Source: Myxococcales bacterium
GTDB taxonomy: Bacteria; Myxococcota_A; Bradymonadia; REDH01
Assembly (NCBI GenBank): GCA_020633625.1
Contig: JACKDJ010000005.1
Coordinates: 1 to 64,000 of the forward strand
Length of the DNA: 64,000 bases
Reading direction: 5' to 3'
Positions 1 to 15,150 of the stretch are shown here, in pieces (position 1 is the stretch's first letter; each line of letters starts with the position of its first letter). The notes below the pieces were generated by a model that saw only the letters and a program-made list of their open reading frames with translations, ran no database searches and was not told the DNA's origin. Position numbers and translations under genes: made by a program.

Positions 1-126
1 TGCGTTGGACCCGCTCCAGTCGGCCTTGACGCCATACTTCCTGAGCAGCTCTTCGAACGCCCCGACCTTGCCGATCGCGTCGGCGACCGTCGTATTGTGT
101 GGTTCGACGACTCTGACATCCGACAT
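1..126 (-). CDS. Polyhydroxyalkanoate-system family protein, N-terminal fragment
   Basis: The first 42 codons of a minus-strand gene run off the left edge of the window. The protein begins MSDVRVVEPHNTTVADAIGK and continues with FEELLRKYGVKADWSGSNA. The pattern of an early His followed by an amphipathic helix and a 'KYGV..xWSG' strand resembles the small PHA_gran_rgn family (about 90-110 residues), which has been linked to polyhydroxyalkanoate granule regulation. The family call rests on this short stretch and is tentative; the C-terminal half is not in the window. The start is the ATG at 126, with nothing else open upstream of it. About 120 bases without a gene separate it from the next gene. 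Confidence 0.45.
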   Translation of the reverse strand, partial: MSDVRVVEPHNTTVADAIGKVGAFEELLRKYGVKADWSGSNA

Positions 127-245
127 GGGGCTCCGCTGACTGGGGGTGGGGGCGAGCGGGCGCAGCTCGCCCCGGCACACTACTCTGGATCCGGCGGGCG
201 CGGTACCTCGTTCGCCGCTCGTCAGACGAGCGTACGCGGAACCCT

Positions 246-1112
246 CTACCGATTCACGCGGCGCAGCCGGGCGAGGTCGACCGCGACGGTCGCCCGGCTC
301 GGGGCGACCGAGACGACGACGGTCTCTTCGTGGCCGGTCGCTGCGAGGACCACGCCGACCGTCGCGGCGGTGAGTCCGCCGGCGACCAACACGGCGATCG
401 GAGCGCGCGCGCCGTCGAGCCGATCGCCAAGCTCCGCGACGCGTTCCGAACAGTCCGGCTCGACGCATCCGTTGTCGCGGCGATGCTCAGCTCGGTCGTC
501 GAGGAGGGTGAAGTTCCAGGCGGCGCCGACGACGAACGCCGCCGCGCCCGCACCGACCATCGCCAAGCCGGCGATCCGTCGCCCCGAGCGGTCACGCAAC
601 GCCGCCGCGTCCGGCGCCTCGGCGAACGGGTCGGTGAGGTCTGGCGGGGCCGCCGCCGAGCTTGCGACACAGCGGTCGTAGTCGGTCGTCGCAGCGGTGT
701 ACGCCCCGCTGAGGCCCGCATCGGTGGCGGAAGCGAGCGGCGCGATGGCGTCCAGTGAGCGCGCCGCGGCGGGGCAGTCGCCGATCTCGGAGTACAGCCG
801 CACGAGGTTCTGGTGCAGCAGGATGCGAGCGTCGGCGGCCCCCGCCTGGACCGTCGAGTCCATTGTCCCCGAGGCGAGCCATCCGTCCAGGTAGCCAAGG
901 ATGGCGAGCCGAGACGAGATGGCGATCCGAGTCGCGTCGGTCCGCTCCGCGGAGCCTGCTGTGGTTCCGGCCCGGAGGTCGTCCGCGGTAGACATCGCGG
1001 CCTCGAGCGCGGTGTACCCCTCGTACGAGTACCGCTGTTGTGCGTCGGCCGGTGCGCTGGTCGTCGCGAGGGTCGCGATGAGGACCGCCGCAGCGAATCT
1101 GGTCAGAGTCAT
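246..1112 (-). CDS. Secreted/membrane protein of unknown function, kinase neighbour
   Basis: A 288-residue protein with an N-terminal signal peptide (MTLTRFAAAVLIATLATTSA, cleavage likely near ADAQ) and two hydrophobic segments in the C-terminal half (around residues 190-212 and 240-262) separated by a short loop holding two Cys. The mid part is helical, with an IGDCPAAARSLDAI stretch of tetratricopeptide-like character. I do not recognise a named family. It lies 130 bases downstream of the Ser/Thr kinase gene on the same strand. That pairing is common in myxobacteria, so a role as a partner or accessory of the kinase is an inference only. The frame stays open far upstream of 1112, but the signal peptide fixes the ATG at 1112 as the start. 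Confidence 0.7.
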   Translation of the reverse strand: MTLTRFAAAVLIATLATTSAPADAQQRYSYEGYTALEAAMSTADDLRAGTTAGSAERTDATRIAISSRLAILGYLDGWLASGTMDSTVQAGAADARILLHQNLVRLYSEIGDCPAAARSLDAIAPLASATDAGLSGAYTAATTDYDRCVASSAAAPPDLTDPFAEAPDAAALRDRSGRRIAGLAMVGAGAAAFVVGAAWNFTLLDDRAEHRRDNGCVEPDCSERVAELGDRLDGARAPIAVLVAGGLTAATVGVVLAATGHEETVVVSVAPSRATVAVDLARLRRVNR

Positions 1113-1242
1113 GCCTGTGCCATCGGGAGCTCTCGACGTGGACGACGCTAGCACTGCTCCGGCCGGGATGCGAACGCACGACGGCGTGTCGGGAGTCGGC
1201 GTCGTTCGTCCCACACTGACCCGGAGCGCGCCCCGTCCGCGA

Positions 1243-2976
1243 CTAGGGGCCGAGCGGTCGGATGCCGGAGAACGGGTTCGAGGGTGGCGCTGGCTCGCTG
1301 GCCGCCGGGGAGTCGGGCTCGACGCTGGCCGCCGGGGCTGCGTCCGCCGGACGGCGTCGGGCGGAAGCGGCCGGGGGACGTCGAGGTCCCGCACCGGCCC
1401 CGACCTCTGCATCCCGCCCGCCGTGCTCGGCCGCCCGCTCGGTCGCGACTCTCTCGGCCTCGATCGCGATCCGTTCCGCAGTGGCGCGCTCGAGCGCGCT
1501 TCTGACCGCGCGAACACGGAGCGCCCGCGCACGGGAGAACGCCTCCTCGATCTCAACCTCCCTCGGCGTGGCGTCCTCGGGCAGCGGGGCCGGCGCCTCG
1601 TCCGGTGTGGTGATCGCGATGGCAGACAGGGCACCGGGGCCCGGGTCACCTGCGGGCGCCGCGGGCGTGCCACCCCACTGCAGGGCGACAGCGGCGAGCA
1701 CCGCGACGCCGGCGGCCGCGGACAGCGACAGAACCGCGCGCCGACGCCGAGCGCGCGCTCGACGCAGCGCTGCGGTGCCTGCGCCATCGACGGCTTCAGC
1801 CGAGAACGAGATCGCTCGGACAGACGGCGCCACGTCGGGCGCAAAAGAGATCGTCCCCTCGAACGACTCCTCGGCGGTCCTCGCGTGGCCCCCCTCGCGC
1901 GCCAGAGGCGGCGCGGCGGCCGCGCCGCCGAACACCACGCCGGTGTTGTCCCGAGGAGTGGCGGGGGCCGATCGCACGGCGGCCGGGACTCCGACCATGG
2001 TCGGCGGCACGATCAGCGGCTCGCCGGTGACCGACTCGCCCGGCACGGTGTCGTGATCCCCCGTCGGGACAACGAGGCGCCCGAGACCCGTCCTGAGCTG
2101 CTCTCCGAACAGGGTCTCGATGTCGCGGACCATCTCGTCGACCGACTCATACCGAGCGGCGACGGACTTCGCGCAGGCGTTACGCAGGACCGGCGCGAGG
2201 CGAGAGGCTGCGGCGAAGGCGCCTAGCGGCACCTCCTCCGGCGCCAGGTGCCGCGCCGCGGTCAGGAACGCGGTCCCCGCGTCGTACGGGGGGGCACCGT
2301 CTAGGGCCTCGATCAGGGTGATCCCGAGGGCGTAGATGTCTGCCGCGGGCGACGGGCTGCCGCGCAGAAGCTCGGGCGACGCGTAGCGCGGCGTGCAGTG
2401 GACAGAGAGGCTTGCGCTGGCGTGGTCCGCGAGGTGCGCGGCGTCGCTGACGACCTTCGCGATCCCGAAGTCGAGCACTCGGGCGGTCAACGTGCCGTCG
2501 GCCGCGTCGGGGACGAGGTAAATGTTGGATGGCTTTAGATCGCGGTGGATGATGCCGACCGCGTGCGCCTCCTTCAGCGCGCGACCGACCTGCACGCCGA
2601 TCGCGGCTGCGAAGAGCTCGCCGATGCGCCCCTGCCGCTCGAGCTTGTCTGCGAGGGTCTCTCCCTTGACGTACTCCATCGCGATGTATGGGAGCCCCTC
2701 CTGGGTGGTCCCGCTGTCCATCACGCGGACGGTGTTGGGCGAGCGCAGCAGGGCGACGAGCTCGGCCTCTCTTCGAAACCGCTCGATCGCGCCGGCGTCC
2801 TGCAGCAGCTCCGGTCGCAGCACCTTGATCGCCACCCGGAGCGACGATATGTCTACATGTACGGCCTTGTAGACCCAGCTAAAGGCGCCAGTCCCCAGTG
2901 GCCGCTCGACGCGGTAGCGGGCCCCGACGATGGAGCCGATGGCCAGAGGGCCGCTGCGAGTCTGAGTTGGCGACAT
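1243..2976 (-). CDS. Membrane-anchored Hanks-type serine/threonine protein kinase
   Basis: This 577-residue protein should phosphorylate Ser/Thr of unknown targets at the inner face of the membrane. The kinase domain spans roughly residues 18-290: glycine loop LGTGAFSWVY (27-36), the ATP-anchoring Lys in VAIKVL (K51), catalytic loop HRDLKPSN (D146) and metal-binding DFG (169-171), then an activation segment with CTPRYASPE. After a variable region there is one transmembrane helix near residues 415-440, preceded by an Arg-rich stretch. A C-terminal tail follows that is rich in Ala, Glu, Pro and Arg and would lie in the periplasm. No PASTA or other sensor domain is visible. The gene diverges from the lipoprotein gene at 3086; the 109 bases between them must hold both promoters. 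All residues needed for activity are present. Confidence 0.93.
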   Translation of the reverse strand: MSPTQTRSGPLAIGSIVGARYRVERPLGTGAFSWVYKAVHVDISSLRVAIKVLRPELLQDAGAIERFRREAELVALLRSPNTVRVMDSGTTQEGLPYIAMEYVKGETLADKLERQGRIGELFAAAIGVQVGRALKEAHAVGIIHRDLKPSNIYLVPDAADGTLTARVLDFGIAKVVSDAAHLADHASASLSVHCTPRYASPELLRGSPSPAADIYALGITLIEALDGAPPYDAGTAFLTAARHLAPEEVPLGAFAAASRLAPVLRNACAKSVAARYESVDEMVRDIETLFGEQLRTGLGRLVVPTGDHDTVPGESVTGEPLIVPPTMVGVPAAVRSAPATPRDNTGVVFGGAAAAPPLAREGGHARTAEESFEGTISFAPDVAPSVRAISFSAEAVDGAGTAALRRARARRRRAVLSLSAAAGVAVLAAVALQWGGTPAAPAGDPGPGALSAIAITTPDEAPAPLPEDATPREVEIEEAFSRARALRVRAVRSALERATAERIAIEAERVATERAAEHGGRDAEVGAGAGPRRPPAASARRRPADAAPAASVEPDSPAASEPAPPSNPFSGIRPLGP

Positions 2977-3085
2977 GGTTCACGGGGCGCAACCTACCCC
3001 TTAGCCCGTTCACGAAGATCGTTCCAATCCTCCGCTTCGGGTCGTCACCATCGCTACATCGCCCACATCCACCCGCCCCTGCGTC

Positions 3086-4657
3086 GTGCTGACCGCGCGG
3101 CTTCAGGCGCTCGTCGCGCTGCTGACTGTCGGGGCGGCGGCCGGCTGCTCCCGGACGGGGCTCCCGTCAGGGGGGAGCGAGCTCGCGGGCGACGCAGCCC
3201 GTGACGATGCCAGGATCGACATTGAAGACGTCGGCGACGGGGGCACGGACGCCGACGCGCCCGACGACGCCCAGCTCGACGCGACGGACGCCGACTCGAC
3301 CGACACCGAGGTCGGCCCGACGTGCGGCGACGGGATCGTCGACGACGGCGAGGAATGCGACGACGGGAACCGTGTCGACGATGACCTGTGCGACACGCAC
3401 TGCCGAGCACCGGCAGCCCTGTGCGAGCCGTGCACAACCAGCGACGAATGCGGGCGCGTCGGTGACCTGTGCGTAGAACACCGTGACCTCGTCGGTTGCG
3501 CGCGCGGATGCGACGGCGACTTGGACTGCCCCGGCGACGCCGTGTGCTCGACCGTCCGCACCGTCGACGGTGAGCCGGCCCGTCAGTGCACACCCGCCGT
3601 GGGCGCGTGCCTGCCGTGCCTGGACCGCGACGGCGACGGGTTTGGCGTCGGAGTCCTGTGCGACGGGCCCGACTGCGACGACAGCGACCCGACGGTGAAC
3701 CCGCGGGCCGAGGAGATCTGCGACGACCTGGACAACGACTGCGACGGCGAGAACGACGAGGTCTGCCCGCCCGATCTCTTCGTGCAGGGCGAGACCATTC
3801 GATTGTCCGGCGACCACCTCTACGATCACGTCGAGATCTGGGACGGCGGCCGCATCGTCGTCGAGCCGGCGCTCGAGCCGACACCCGAGTGCACACCAGA
3901 CGGCCCAGGCTGCCTGACCATCCGCGCGAGGCTCGTCGAGATCCGCGTCGGCAGCGGCGTCGTCGCGACGGCCGCGGGGGCATGTACACGTGGGCTCGGC
4001 GACATTGCTGGGTTCGGCCCCGGGCTAGCGAACGTGGGGCCCGGAGGCGGTGCATACGGCGGCGCGGGCGGCGCCGGGCCGGATCTCTCCGGTGGTACGC
4101 CCTACGGGACATCGGACCTCGACGACATCGAGATGGGCTCGGCCGGCAGCGGCTTCACGATCCTCGTGCCGGGCTTCGACGGCGCGGCGTGCGACGACCT
4201 GGTCGGGCTGGCGTCCGAGGGAGGAGCCGGCGGCGGGTGCGTGCGGGTCTATGCGCCAGACATCGTTGTCGAGGGCTTCATCGACGCGAACGGGCGCCAG
4301 GGTCAGGCGGCCACCGACGGCTCGGTTCCCGCGGTGGTTGACGGCGGCGCCGGCGGCGCGGGCGGCGGGATCGGGCTGTTCGGCGCTCGGATCACGCTTG
4401 CCAGCGGCGCGCGGATCCGCGCCAACGGTGGTGCGGGCGGCAGCGGCGCCACCTATGCGCCGCGCGCAGGTGGCACCGAGCGCGACCAGTGCATCGGGAA
4501 CGGCGGTGGTGGCGGGGGCGGCGGACGCATCAAGGTCTTCTCGACCACCCGCGTGACGAACGCCGGTGCGACTCTCCAGGCGGCCGGCGGCGGCGGTGCG
4601 AACGGACCCCAAAACAACGCGACGGGCGGCCGACCGGGGTCCATCGTCGTTCGGTGA
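3086..4657 (+). CDS. Cys-rich lipoprotein with myxococcus repeat and MopE-like motif
   Basis: A 523-residue surface or periplasmic lipoprotein starting at GTG. The signal peptide ends in a lipobox (VGAAAGC, Cys about residue 21). An Asp-rich linker follows, then one DUF4215-type Cys-rich repeat (CGDGIVDDGEECDDGN, about residue 80), a Cys cluster, and a MopE-like putative metal-binding motif (CDDSDPTVNP and CDDLDNDCDG, near residues 193-218). The C-terminal half is rich in Gly with repeated GGAGG runs and regular IR/VEI strands, which looks like a beta-helix-type domain. No enzymatic motif is visible. It ends 10 bases before the acyl-CoA dehydrogenase start, but the functions seem unrelated. 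Function unknown; an outer-surface structural or adhesive role is an inference. Confidence 0.85.
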   Translation: MLTARLQALVALLTVGAAAGCSRTGLPSGGSELAGDAARDDARIDIEDVGDGGTDADAPDDAQLDATDADSTDTEVGPTCGDGIVDDGEECDDGNRVDDDLCDTHCRAPAALCEPCTTSDECGRVGDLCVEHRDLVGCARGCDGDLDCPGDAVCSTVRTVDGEPARQCTPAVGACLPCLDRDGDGFGVGVLCDGPDCDDSDPTVNPRAEEICDDLDNDCDGENDEVCPPDLFVQGETIRLSGDHLYDHVEIWDGGRIVVEPALEPTPECTPDGPGCLTIRARLVEIRVGSGVVATAAGACTRGLGDIAGFGPGLANVGPGGGAYGGAGGAGPDLSGGTPYGTSDLDDIEMGSAGSGFTILVPGFDGAACDDLVGLASEGGAGGGCVRVYAPDIVVEGFIDANGRQGQAATDGSVPAVVDGGAGGAGGGIGLFGARITLASGARIRANGGAGGSGATYAPRAGGTERDQCIGNGGGGGGGGRIKVFSTTRVTNAGATLQAAGGGGANGPQNNATGGRPGSIVVR

Positions 4658-4667
4658 GAGGAGCGAG

Positions 4668-5807
4668 ATGACGAACGCGATCTTTGGCGAGGAACACGAA
4701 CTGTTCCGCGCCCAGCTCCGGCGGTTCGTCCGCGAGCGTCTCACACCGCACGTCGATGCCTGGGAGGACGCCGGCGTCTTTCCGCGCTCCGTCTACGCCG
4801 AGCTTGCCGAGGCTGGGTTCCTCGGCGCTGGCTTTCCCGAGAGGTTTGGCGGCGGGGGCGGTGACCTCGGGCATATGGTCGTCATGGCCGAGGAGCTCAC
4901 GGCGTCTGGCTCGCCTGGCCTCGCCGCCAGCCTGGGCAGCCTCGCGATCGCACTGCCCCCGATCCTCGCAGCGGGGACCGACGCGCAGCGCGAGCGATGG
5001 ATGCGGCCGGTGCTCGAGGGGCGGTGGATCGCGGCGCTCGCGATCACGGAGCCGTCGGGCGGCTCCGACGTCGCGAACCTGACGACGCGGGCGACGCGGG
5101 ACGGTGACGGCTGGGTGCTGCGCGGGCAGAAGACGTTCATCACGAGCGGAACGCGGGCGGACCTCCTCGTCGTCGCGGCTCGAACCGGAGGCCCAGGCGC
5201 GGGCGGCGTGTCGCTGTTCGGCGTCGAGACGGCGCGCTCGCCGGTCGTCGCGAGCGCCCCGCTGCGCAAGATGGGGTGGCACGCGTCCGACACCGCGGAG
5301 CTCTTCTTCGAGGACGTCCGGGTCCCGGCGGACGCGCTGATCGGTGGGGAGAACGCCGGCTTCGCGGTCGCGATGGCGAACTTCGCGACCGAGCGGGTCG
5401 TGCTCGCCGTCACCGCCGTGCAGATCGCGCAGATGGCGCTCGATGCGACGCTCGCGTACGTACGCGAGCGAGTCGCGTTCGGGCGGCCGATCGCCGGGTT
5501 TCAGGTCACGAGACACAAGCTGGCCGATATGGCGACCTCGGTCGCCGCGGCTCGTGCGTTGGCGTACGGCGTCGTTGCGAGGATGATCGCAGGCGAGCTC
5601 GTGATCGGCGACGCCGCGATGGCCAAGAACGCTGCAACCGACGCGTGTTCGCGCGTTGTCGACGAGGCTGTCCAACTCCACGGCGGGGCCGGCTTCATGC
5701 GCGGCACGCTCGTCGAGCGTCTGTACCGCGACGCGCGCCTCTACCCGATAGGCGGCGGGACGCGGGAGATCATGAACGAGATCATCGCGAAGCAGCTCGG
5801 CCTCTGA
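4668..5807 (+). CDS. Acyl-CoA dehydrogenase
   Basis: A 379-residue FAD enzyme that makes the alpha-beta double bond in an acyl-CoA, passing electrons to ETF. The family signature ITEPSGGSD lies near residue 126, the helix G segment carries TERVVLAV, and the C-terminal part has LHGGAGFMRG and GGGTREIMNEIIAKQLGL. The usual catalytic Glu of short/medium-chain enzymes (EGT) is Gly here, as in the LCAD/isovaleryl-CoA dehydrogenase branch, where the base is the Glu in helix G; the Glu of TERVVL fits that role. The length is normal. The start is the ATG at 4668, preceded by GAGAGGAGCG; a longer open frame upstream overlaps the previous gene and has no family similarity. The substrate cannot be read from sequence. 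Confidence 0.93.
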   Translation: MTNAIFGEEHELFRAQLRRFVRERLTPHVDAWEDAGVFPRSVYAELAEAGFLGAGFPERFGGGGGDLGHMVVMAEELTASGSPGLAASLGSLAIALPPILAAGTDAQRERWMRPVLEGRWIAALAITEPSGGSDVANLTTRATRDGDGWVLRGQKTFITSGTRADLLVVAARTGGPGAGGVSLFGVETARSPVVASAPLRKMGWHASDTAELFFEDVRVPADALIGGENAGFAVAMANFATERVVLAVTAVQIAQMALDATLAYVRERVAFGRPIAGFQVTRHKLADMATSVAAARALAYGVVARMIAGELVIGDAAMAKNAATDACSRVVDEAVQLHGGAGFMRGTLVERLYRDARLYPIGGGTREIMNEIIAKQLGL

Positions 5808-5903
5808 GGCCTGCTGGGCCTCCTCGCATTCGATTGCGGGCAGGCGCGACGTTCGATAGGGGTTGCGGTTTCGCAGCGCGAATCTGCCCTCCCACGAGCC
5901 GAC

Positions 5904-7310
5904 ATGTTCCTCGATCGCACACGCATTGCCGACGTACTGACGGGGGGCACCCCGGCCGGCACGACCGTCACCCTCCGCGGCTGGGTTAGGACCCGCCGCG
6001 ACTCGAAGGCGGGGTTCTCGTTCGTTCACCTGCACGACGGATCCGGCTTCGAGCCGATCCAGATCGTCGTCCCGTCAGACCTCGCGAACTACGAGACCGA
6101 GGTGAAGCGCCTGACCACCGCCTGCGCCGTCGAGGTCGACGGCGAGGTCGTCGCCTCACAGGGCGGCAAGCAGGCCGTAGAGGTCCGCGCGACGGCCGTC
6201 CGGGTACACGGCTGGGTCGAAGACCCCGAGACCTATCCGATGCAGCCCAAGCCGCACTCGATGGAGTACCTGCGGGAGCAGGCCCACCTGCGCCCTCGGA
6301 CCAACCTGATCGGTGCCGTAGCGCGCGTGCGCGACGCTCTCGCGCAAGCCACGCACCGCTTCTTCCATCAGCACGGGTTCTACTGGGTCCACACGCCGAT
6401 CATCACTGCGTCGGACTGCGAAGGCGCCGGCGAGATGTTCCGCGTGTCGACGCTCGACCTCGCCAACCTGCCGCGCACGGACTCCGGCGGCGTGGACTTC
6501 TCGCGCGACTTCTTCGGCCGGGAGTCCCACCTGACGGTCTCGGGACAGCTCAACGTCGAGACGTACTGCATGGCGCTGTCGCGCGTGTACACGTTCGGGC
6601 CAACGTTCCGAGCAGAGAACTCCAACACCCGTCGGCACTTGGCCGAGTTCTGGATGATCGAGCCCGAGCTCGCTTTCGCCGACCTGCACGACGACGCGGA
6701 TCTCGCGGAGAGCTATGTCAAGGCGATCTACCGGGACCTCCTGAACGAGCGCCTCGACGACCTCCAGTTCTTCGCGGAGCGTGTCGACAAGACCTGCATC
6801 TCGCGGCTCGAGGCGCTGGTCGAGTCCAGCTTCGAGCGCATGGACTACGGCGAGGCCGTGCGGCGACTCGAGGCCGCCGGTCGGACCTGGGAGTTCCCCG
6901 TTTCGTGGGGCACCGACCTGCAGTCGGAGCACGAACGGTACCTGACCGAGGAGGTCGTCGGGCGCCCGGTCTTCGTGATGAACTACCCGAAAGACATCAA
7001 GGCGTTCTACATGCGGCAGAACGACGACGGGAAGACGGTGGCCGCGATGGACCTGCTCTGCCCCGGCGTAGGCGAGCTCATCGGTGGCAGCCAGCGCGAG
7101 GAGCGGCTCGACCGTCTCGACGCGCGCATCGCGGAGATGGGGCTGCCCGCCGAGAACTACTGGTGGTACCGCGACCTTCGCCGCTACGGCACCGTCCCGC
7201 ACGCGGGCTTCGGGCTCGGCTTCGAGCGCGCCGTCCAGTACGCGACGGGCATCGAGAACATCCGCGACGTCATCCCCTTCCCGCGCGCCCCGCGGCAAGC
7301 GGACTTCTGA
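5904..7310 (+). CDS. asnS: Asparaginyl-tRNA synthetase
   Basis: A 468-residue class IIb aminoacyl-tRNA synthetase that charges tRNA-Asn in the cytoplasm. The N-terminal OB fold (residues 1-115) begins with the anticodon-binding strand TLRGWVRTRRDSKAGFSF. Class II motif 2 is FRAENSNTRRHLAEFW (about residues 235-250) and motif 3 is GFGLGFERAVQYATG near the C terminus. The motif 2 Asn-Ser-Asn-Thr stretch and the shape of the protein favour AsnS over AspS, which is longer. The length is typical. The gene has its own intergenic region of 96 bases and ends convergent with the giant repeat-protein gene, with a hairpin between them. Confidence 0.96.
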   Translation: MFLDRTRIADVLTGGTPAGTTVTLRGWVRTRRDSKAGFSFVHLHDGSGFEPIQIVVPSDLANYETEVKRLTTACAVEVDGEVVASQGGKQAVEVRATAVRVHGWVEDPETYPMQPKPHSMEYLREQAHLRPRTNLIGAVARVRDALAQATHRFFHQHGFYWVHTPIITASDCEGAGEMFRVSTLDLANLPRTDSGGVDFSRDFFGRESHLTVSGQLNVETYCMALSRVYTFGPTFRAENSNTRRHLAEFWMIEPELAFADLHDDADLAESYVKAIYRDLLNERLDDLQFFAERVDKTCISRLEALVESSFERMDYGEAVRRLEAAGRTWEFPVSWGTDLQSEHERYLTEEVVGRPVFVMNYPKDIKAFYMRQNDDGKTVAAMDLLCPGVGELIGGSQREERLDRLDARIAEMGLPAENYWWYRDLRRYGTVPHAGFGLGFERAVQYATGIENIRDVIPFPRAPRQADF

Positions 7311-7321
7311 CCAACGGACGC

Positions 7322-7351
7322 TCGACCGGGCGCCGAAGCGTGCCCGGTCGA
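7322..7351. terminator. Hairpin between convergent genes, possible bidirectional terminator
   Basis: A 10-bp perfect stem TCGACCGGGC / GCCCGGTCGA with a 10-base loop lies in the 52 bases between the stops of asnS and of the giant repeat-protein gene. There is no T tract on either side, so intrinsic termination would rest on the stem alone. Confidence 0.4.
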
Positions 7352-7362
7352 ACGGCCGCGGC

Positions 7363-13140
<5,778 letters not shown>

Positions 13141-13361
13141 CTCGCTTCTTTTCTTGTTCGGGAAAGTGCCCGCACACCGACCGCGTGCGCGCTCATCGCC
13201 GCAGCCGTACCAGAAACGCGGGTTCGGCGCGACCCGCTTTTCGCGCCTCGCTCTCGGGGTCCGGACCGCTGTCGCCGCGGGCGCCCGCCGGGAGCGACGC
13301 CGTACGCCTTCTCATCCCGCCGCGGAGCAAGTAGAGCCGCGGGACCACCGACGAGGCCAAC

Positions 13362-15131
13362 GTGAACGAGCCCGCCCACTCGTCCCTTCTCCGAAGCCCC
13401 GCCCGCTGGGTCGCATTCCTGCTCGCCCTCGCCGTCGGCTGCGGGGCCCTCGCCTCCGTGGGCTCGGTCGCCCTCGAAGACGGCGGTGAGGCCGGCTGGA
13501 CCAGCCTGCTCCCACCGCTTGTCGCGATACTTGTAGCGATCGTCTTCCGCGAGCTGGTCCTCGCGCTGACTTCGGCCGTGATCGTCGGCGCCGCCCTCGC
13601 CTTTGGACCGAACCCGGTGGTCGCGCTGTGGCGTGGCTTCTCCGAGTTCGTGTGGCCGAACACGGGCATCGAGGTGCAGACCGCGCCGCTCGCGCTCTCC
13701 GCAGGCTCGAACCTCTACATCTTCGGCTTCACGTTCGGTCTCGTCGGGATGGTTCACGTGATGACCCGGAGCGGCGGGACCAAAGGGCTCGTCGATCTCG
13801 TCCTGCGCATCGCGAGCGGTGCACGCTCGACGCGAGTCGCGACGGCGCTGATGGGGTGCGTCGTCTTCTTCGACGACTACGCAAACTGCGTCGTCGTCGG
13901 CACCACAATGCGACCGCTGACGGACCGCGTCCGCATCTCGCGCGAGAAGCTCGCGTTCCTCGTAGACGCCACGGCGGCCCCGGTGTCGGGCGTCGCCATC
14001 ATCAGCACCTGGGTCGCCTACGAGGCCGGCCTGTTTGGCGACATCTCGTCAACGATTGGTCTCGAGCTCGACGGCTACTCGATGTTCCTCGCAGCGCTGC
14101 CGTTTCGCTACTACTGCGCGACGACGCTGCTGTTCGTCTTCGCGTCGTCGGCGCTAGGTCGCGACTTCGGACCGATGCTCGCCGCCGAGCGGCGCGCGAT
14201 GGAGCGCGGCGAGCTCTCTCGGGCGGGCTCGGCACCGCTGACCAGCGACGTTCTCGATCGACTCGCCCCTCCGGAGCACGCGCCCCATCGCTGGTACAAC
14301 GCCGCACTGCCGATTCTCGCCACCGTCGCGGCGGTCGTCGTCGGGATGCTCTACTCGGGATCCGACGCGGTCACCGAAGCCGGACTCACGATGTCGCTGA
14401 CGAGCGCTGCGGTCTGGCGCACAGCTTTCGGGGCAGCGGCCTCGAGCGAAGTGCTGTTCTGGGCGTCGCTGCTCGGCAGCTTGGTCGCCATCGGCCTCGC
14501 CGCTACCCAACGGGTGCTCTCGGTCGGCGACGCGGCGATCGCCTGGCTGCGCGGGATCCCGGCGATGCGGCTAGCGGTCCTGATCCTGCTCCTGGCTTGG
14601 TCGATCAAGAGCGTCTGCGACGAGCTCCATACGCGAGACTTCCTCGTCGCGGCGCTCAGCGCGCACGTGAACGTGACGTTCCTCCCCATCGCGACGTTCC
14701 TCGTAGCGGCCGGCGTCGCGTTCTCGACAGGGACGAGCTGGGGAACGATGGGCATCCTCCTCCCCGTCGCGCTTCCGCTAGCATACACGATGTGTGGCGG
14801 CGAGAGCGGTGGGGACCTGACGATCTTCTGGCTTGTGTGTGCGGCCGTCCTCGACGGCGCCATCTTCGGCGATCACTGCTCCCCGATCAGCGACACGACC
14901 GTCCTGTCGTCCATCGCCTCGGGCTGCGACCATCTGGACCACGTGCGCACCCAGGCGCCATACGCGCTCGTCTGTATGGGGATCGCCGGTCTGTGCGGTT
15001 ATCTTGGCGTGGCCCTCGGCCTCTCAACGGTCGCGTCCTATGGCGCCATCGTTCTGCTGACGATCGCCCTGCTGTTCGTGGTGGGTCGCTCCGTGCAGCG
15101 CCCGCCCTCTTCGGGCGGCACGGCCGGGTAG
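13362..15131 (+). CDS. NhaC-family Na+/H+ antiporter-like transporter
   Basis: A 589-residue integral inner-membrane protein with about 12 hydrophobic segments. The NhaC/ArsB-type core is recognisable from FFDDYANCVVVGTTMRPLTD (about residues 166-185), TAAPVSGVAIISTWVAYE and the C-terminal FSTGTSWGTMGILLPVALPL, together with GDHCSPISDTTVLSS; these discontinuous helices with Asp/Ser/Thr are the family's ion-binding regions. It should exchange Na+ (or an organic cation or anion) for protons; the substrate is not predictable. It starts at a GTG with ACGAGG seven bases upstream. It diverges from the giant repeat gene; the 221-base intergenic region has no sequence element I can name beyond a CCGCGG inverted pair. 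Confidence 0.88.
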   Translation: MNEPAHSSLLRSPARWVAFLLALAVGCGALASVGSVALEDGGEAGWTSLLPPLVAILVAIVFRELVLALTSAVIVGAALAFGPNPVVALWRGFSEFVWPNTGIEVQTAPLALSAGSNLYIFGFTFGLVGMVHVMTRSGGTKGLVDLVLRIASGARSTRVATALMGCVVFFDDYANCVVVGTTMRPLTDRVRISREKLAFLVDATAAPVSGVAIISTWVAYEAGLFGDISSTIGLELDGYSMFLAALPFRYYCATTLLFVFASSALGRDFGPMLAAERRAMERGELSRAGSAPLTSDVLDRLAPPEHAPHRWYNAALPILATVAAVVVGMLYSGSDAVTEAGLTMSLTSAAVWRTAFGAAASSEVLFWASLLGSLVAIGLAATQRVLSVGDAAIAWLRGIPAMRLAVLILLLAWSIKSVCDELHTRDFLVAALSAHVNVTFLPIATFLVAAGVAFSTGTSWGTMGILLPVALPLAYTMCGGESGGDLTIFWLVCAAVLDGAIFGDHCSPISDTTVLSSIASGCDHLDHVRTQAPYALVCMGIAGLCGYLGVALGLSTVASYGAIVLLTIALLFVVGRSVQRPPSSGGTAG

Positions 15132-15150
15132 AGCGCGACCGCCACTGCGC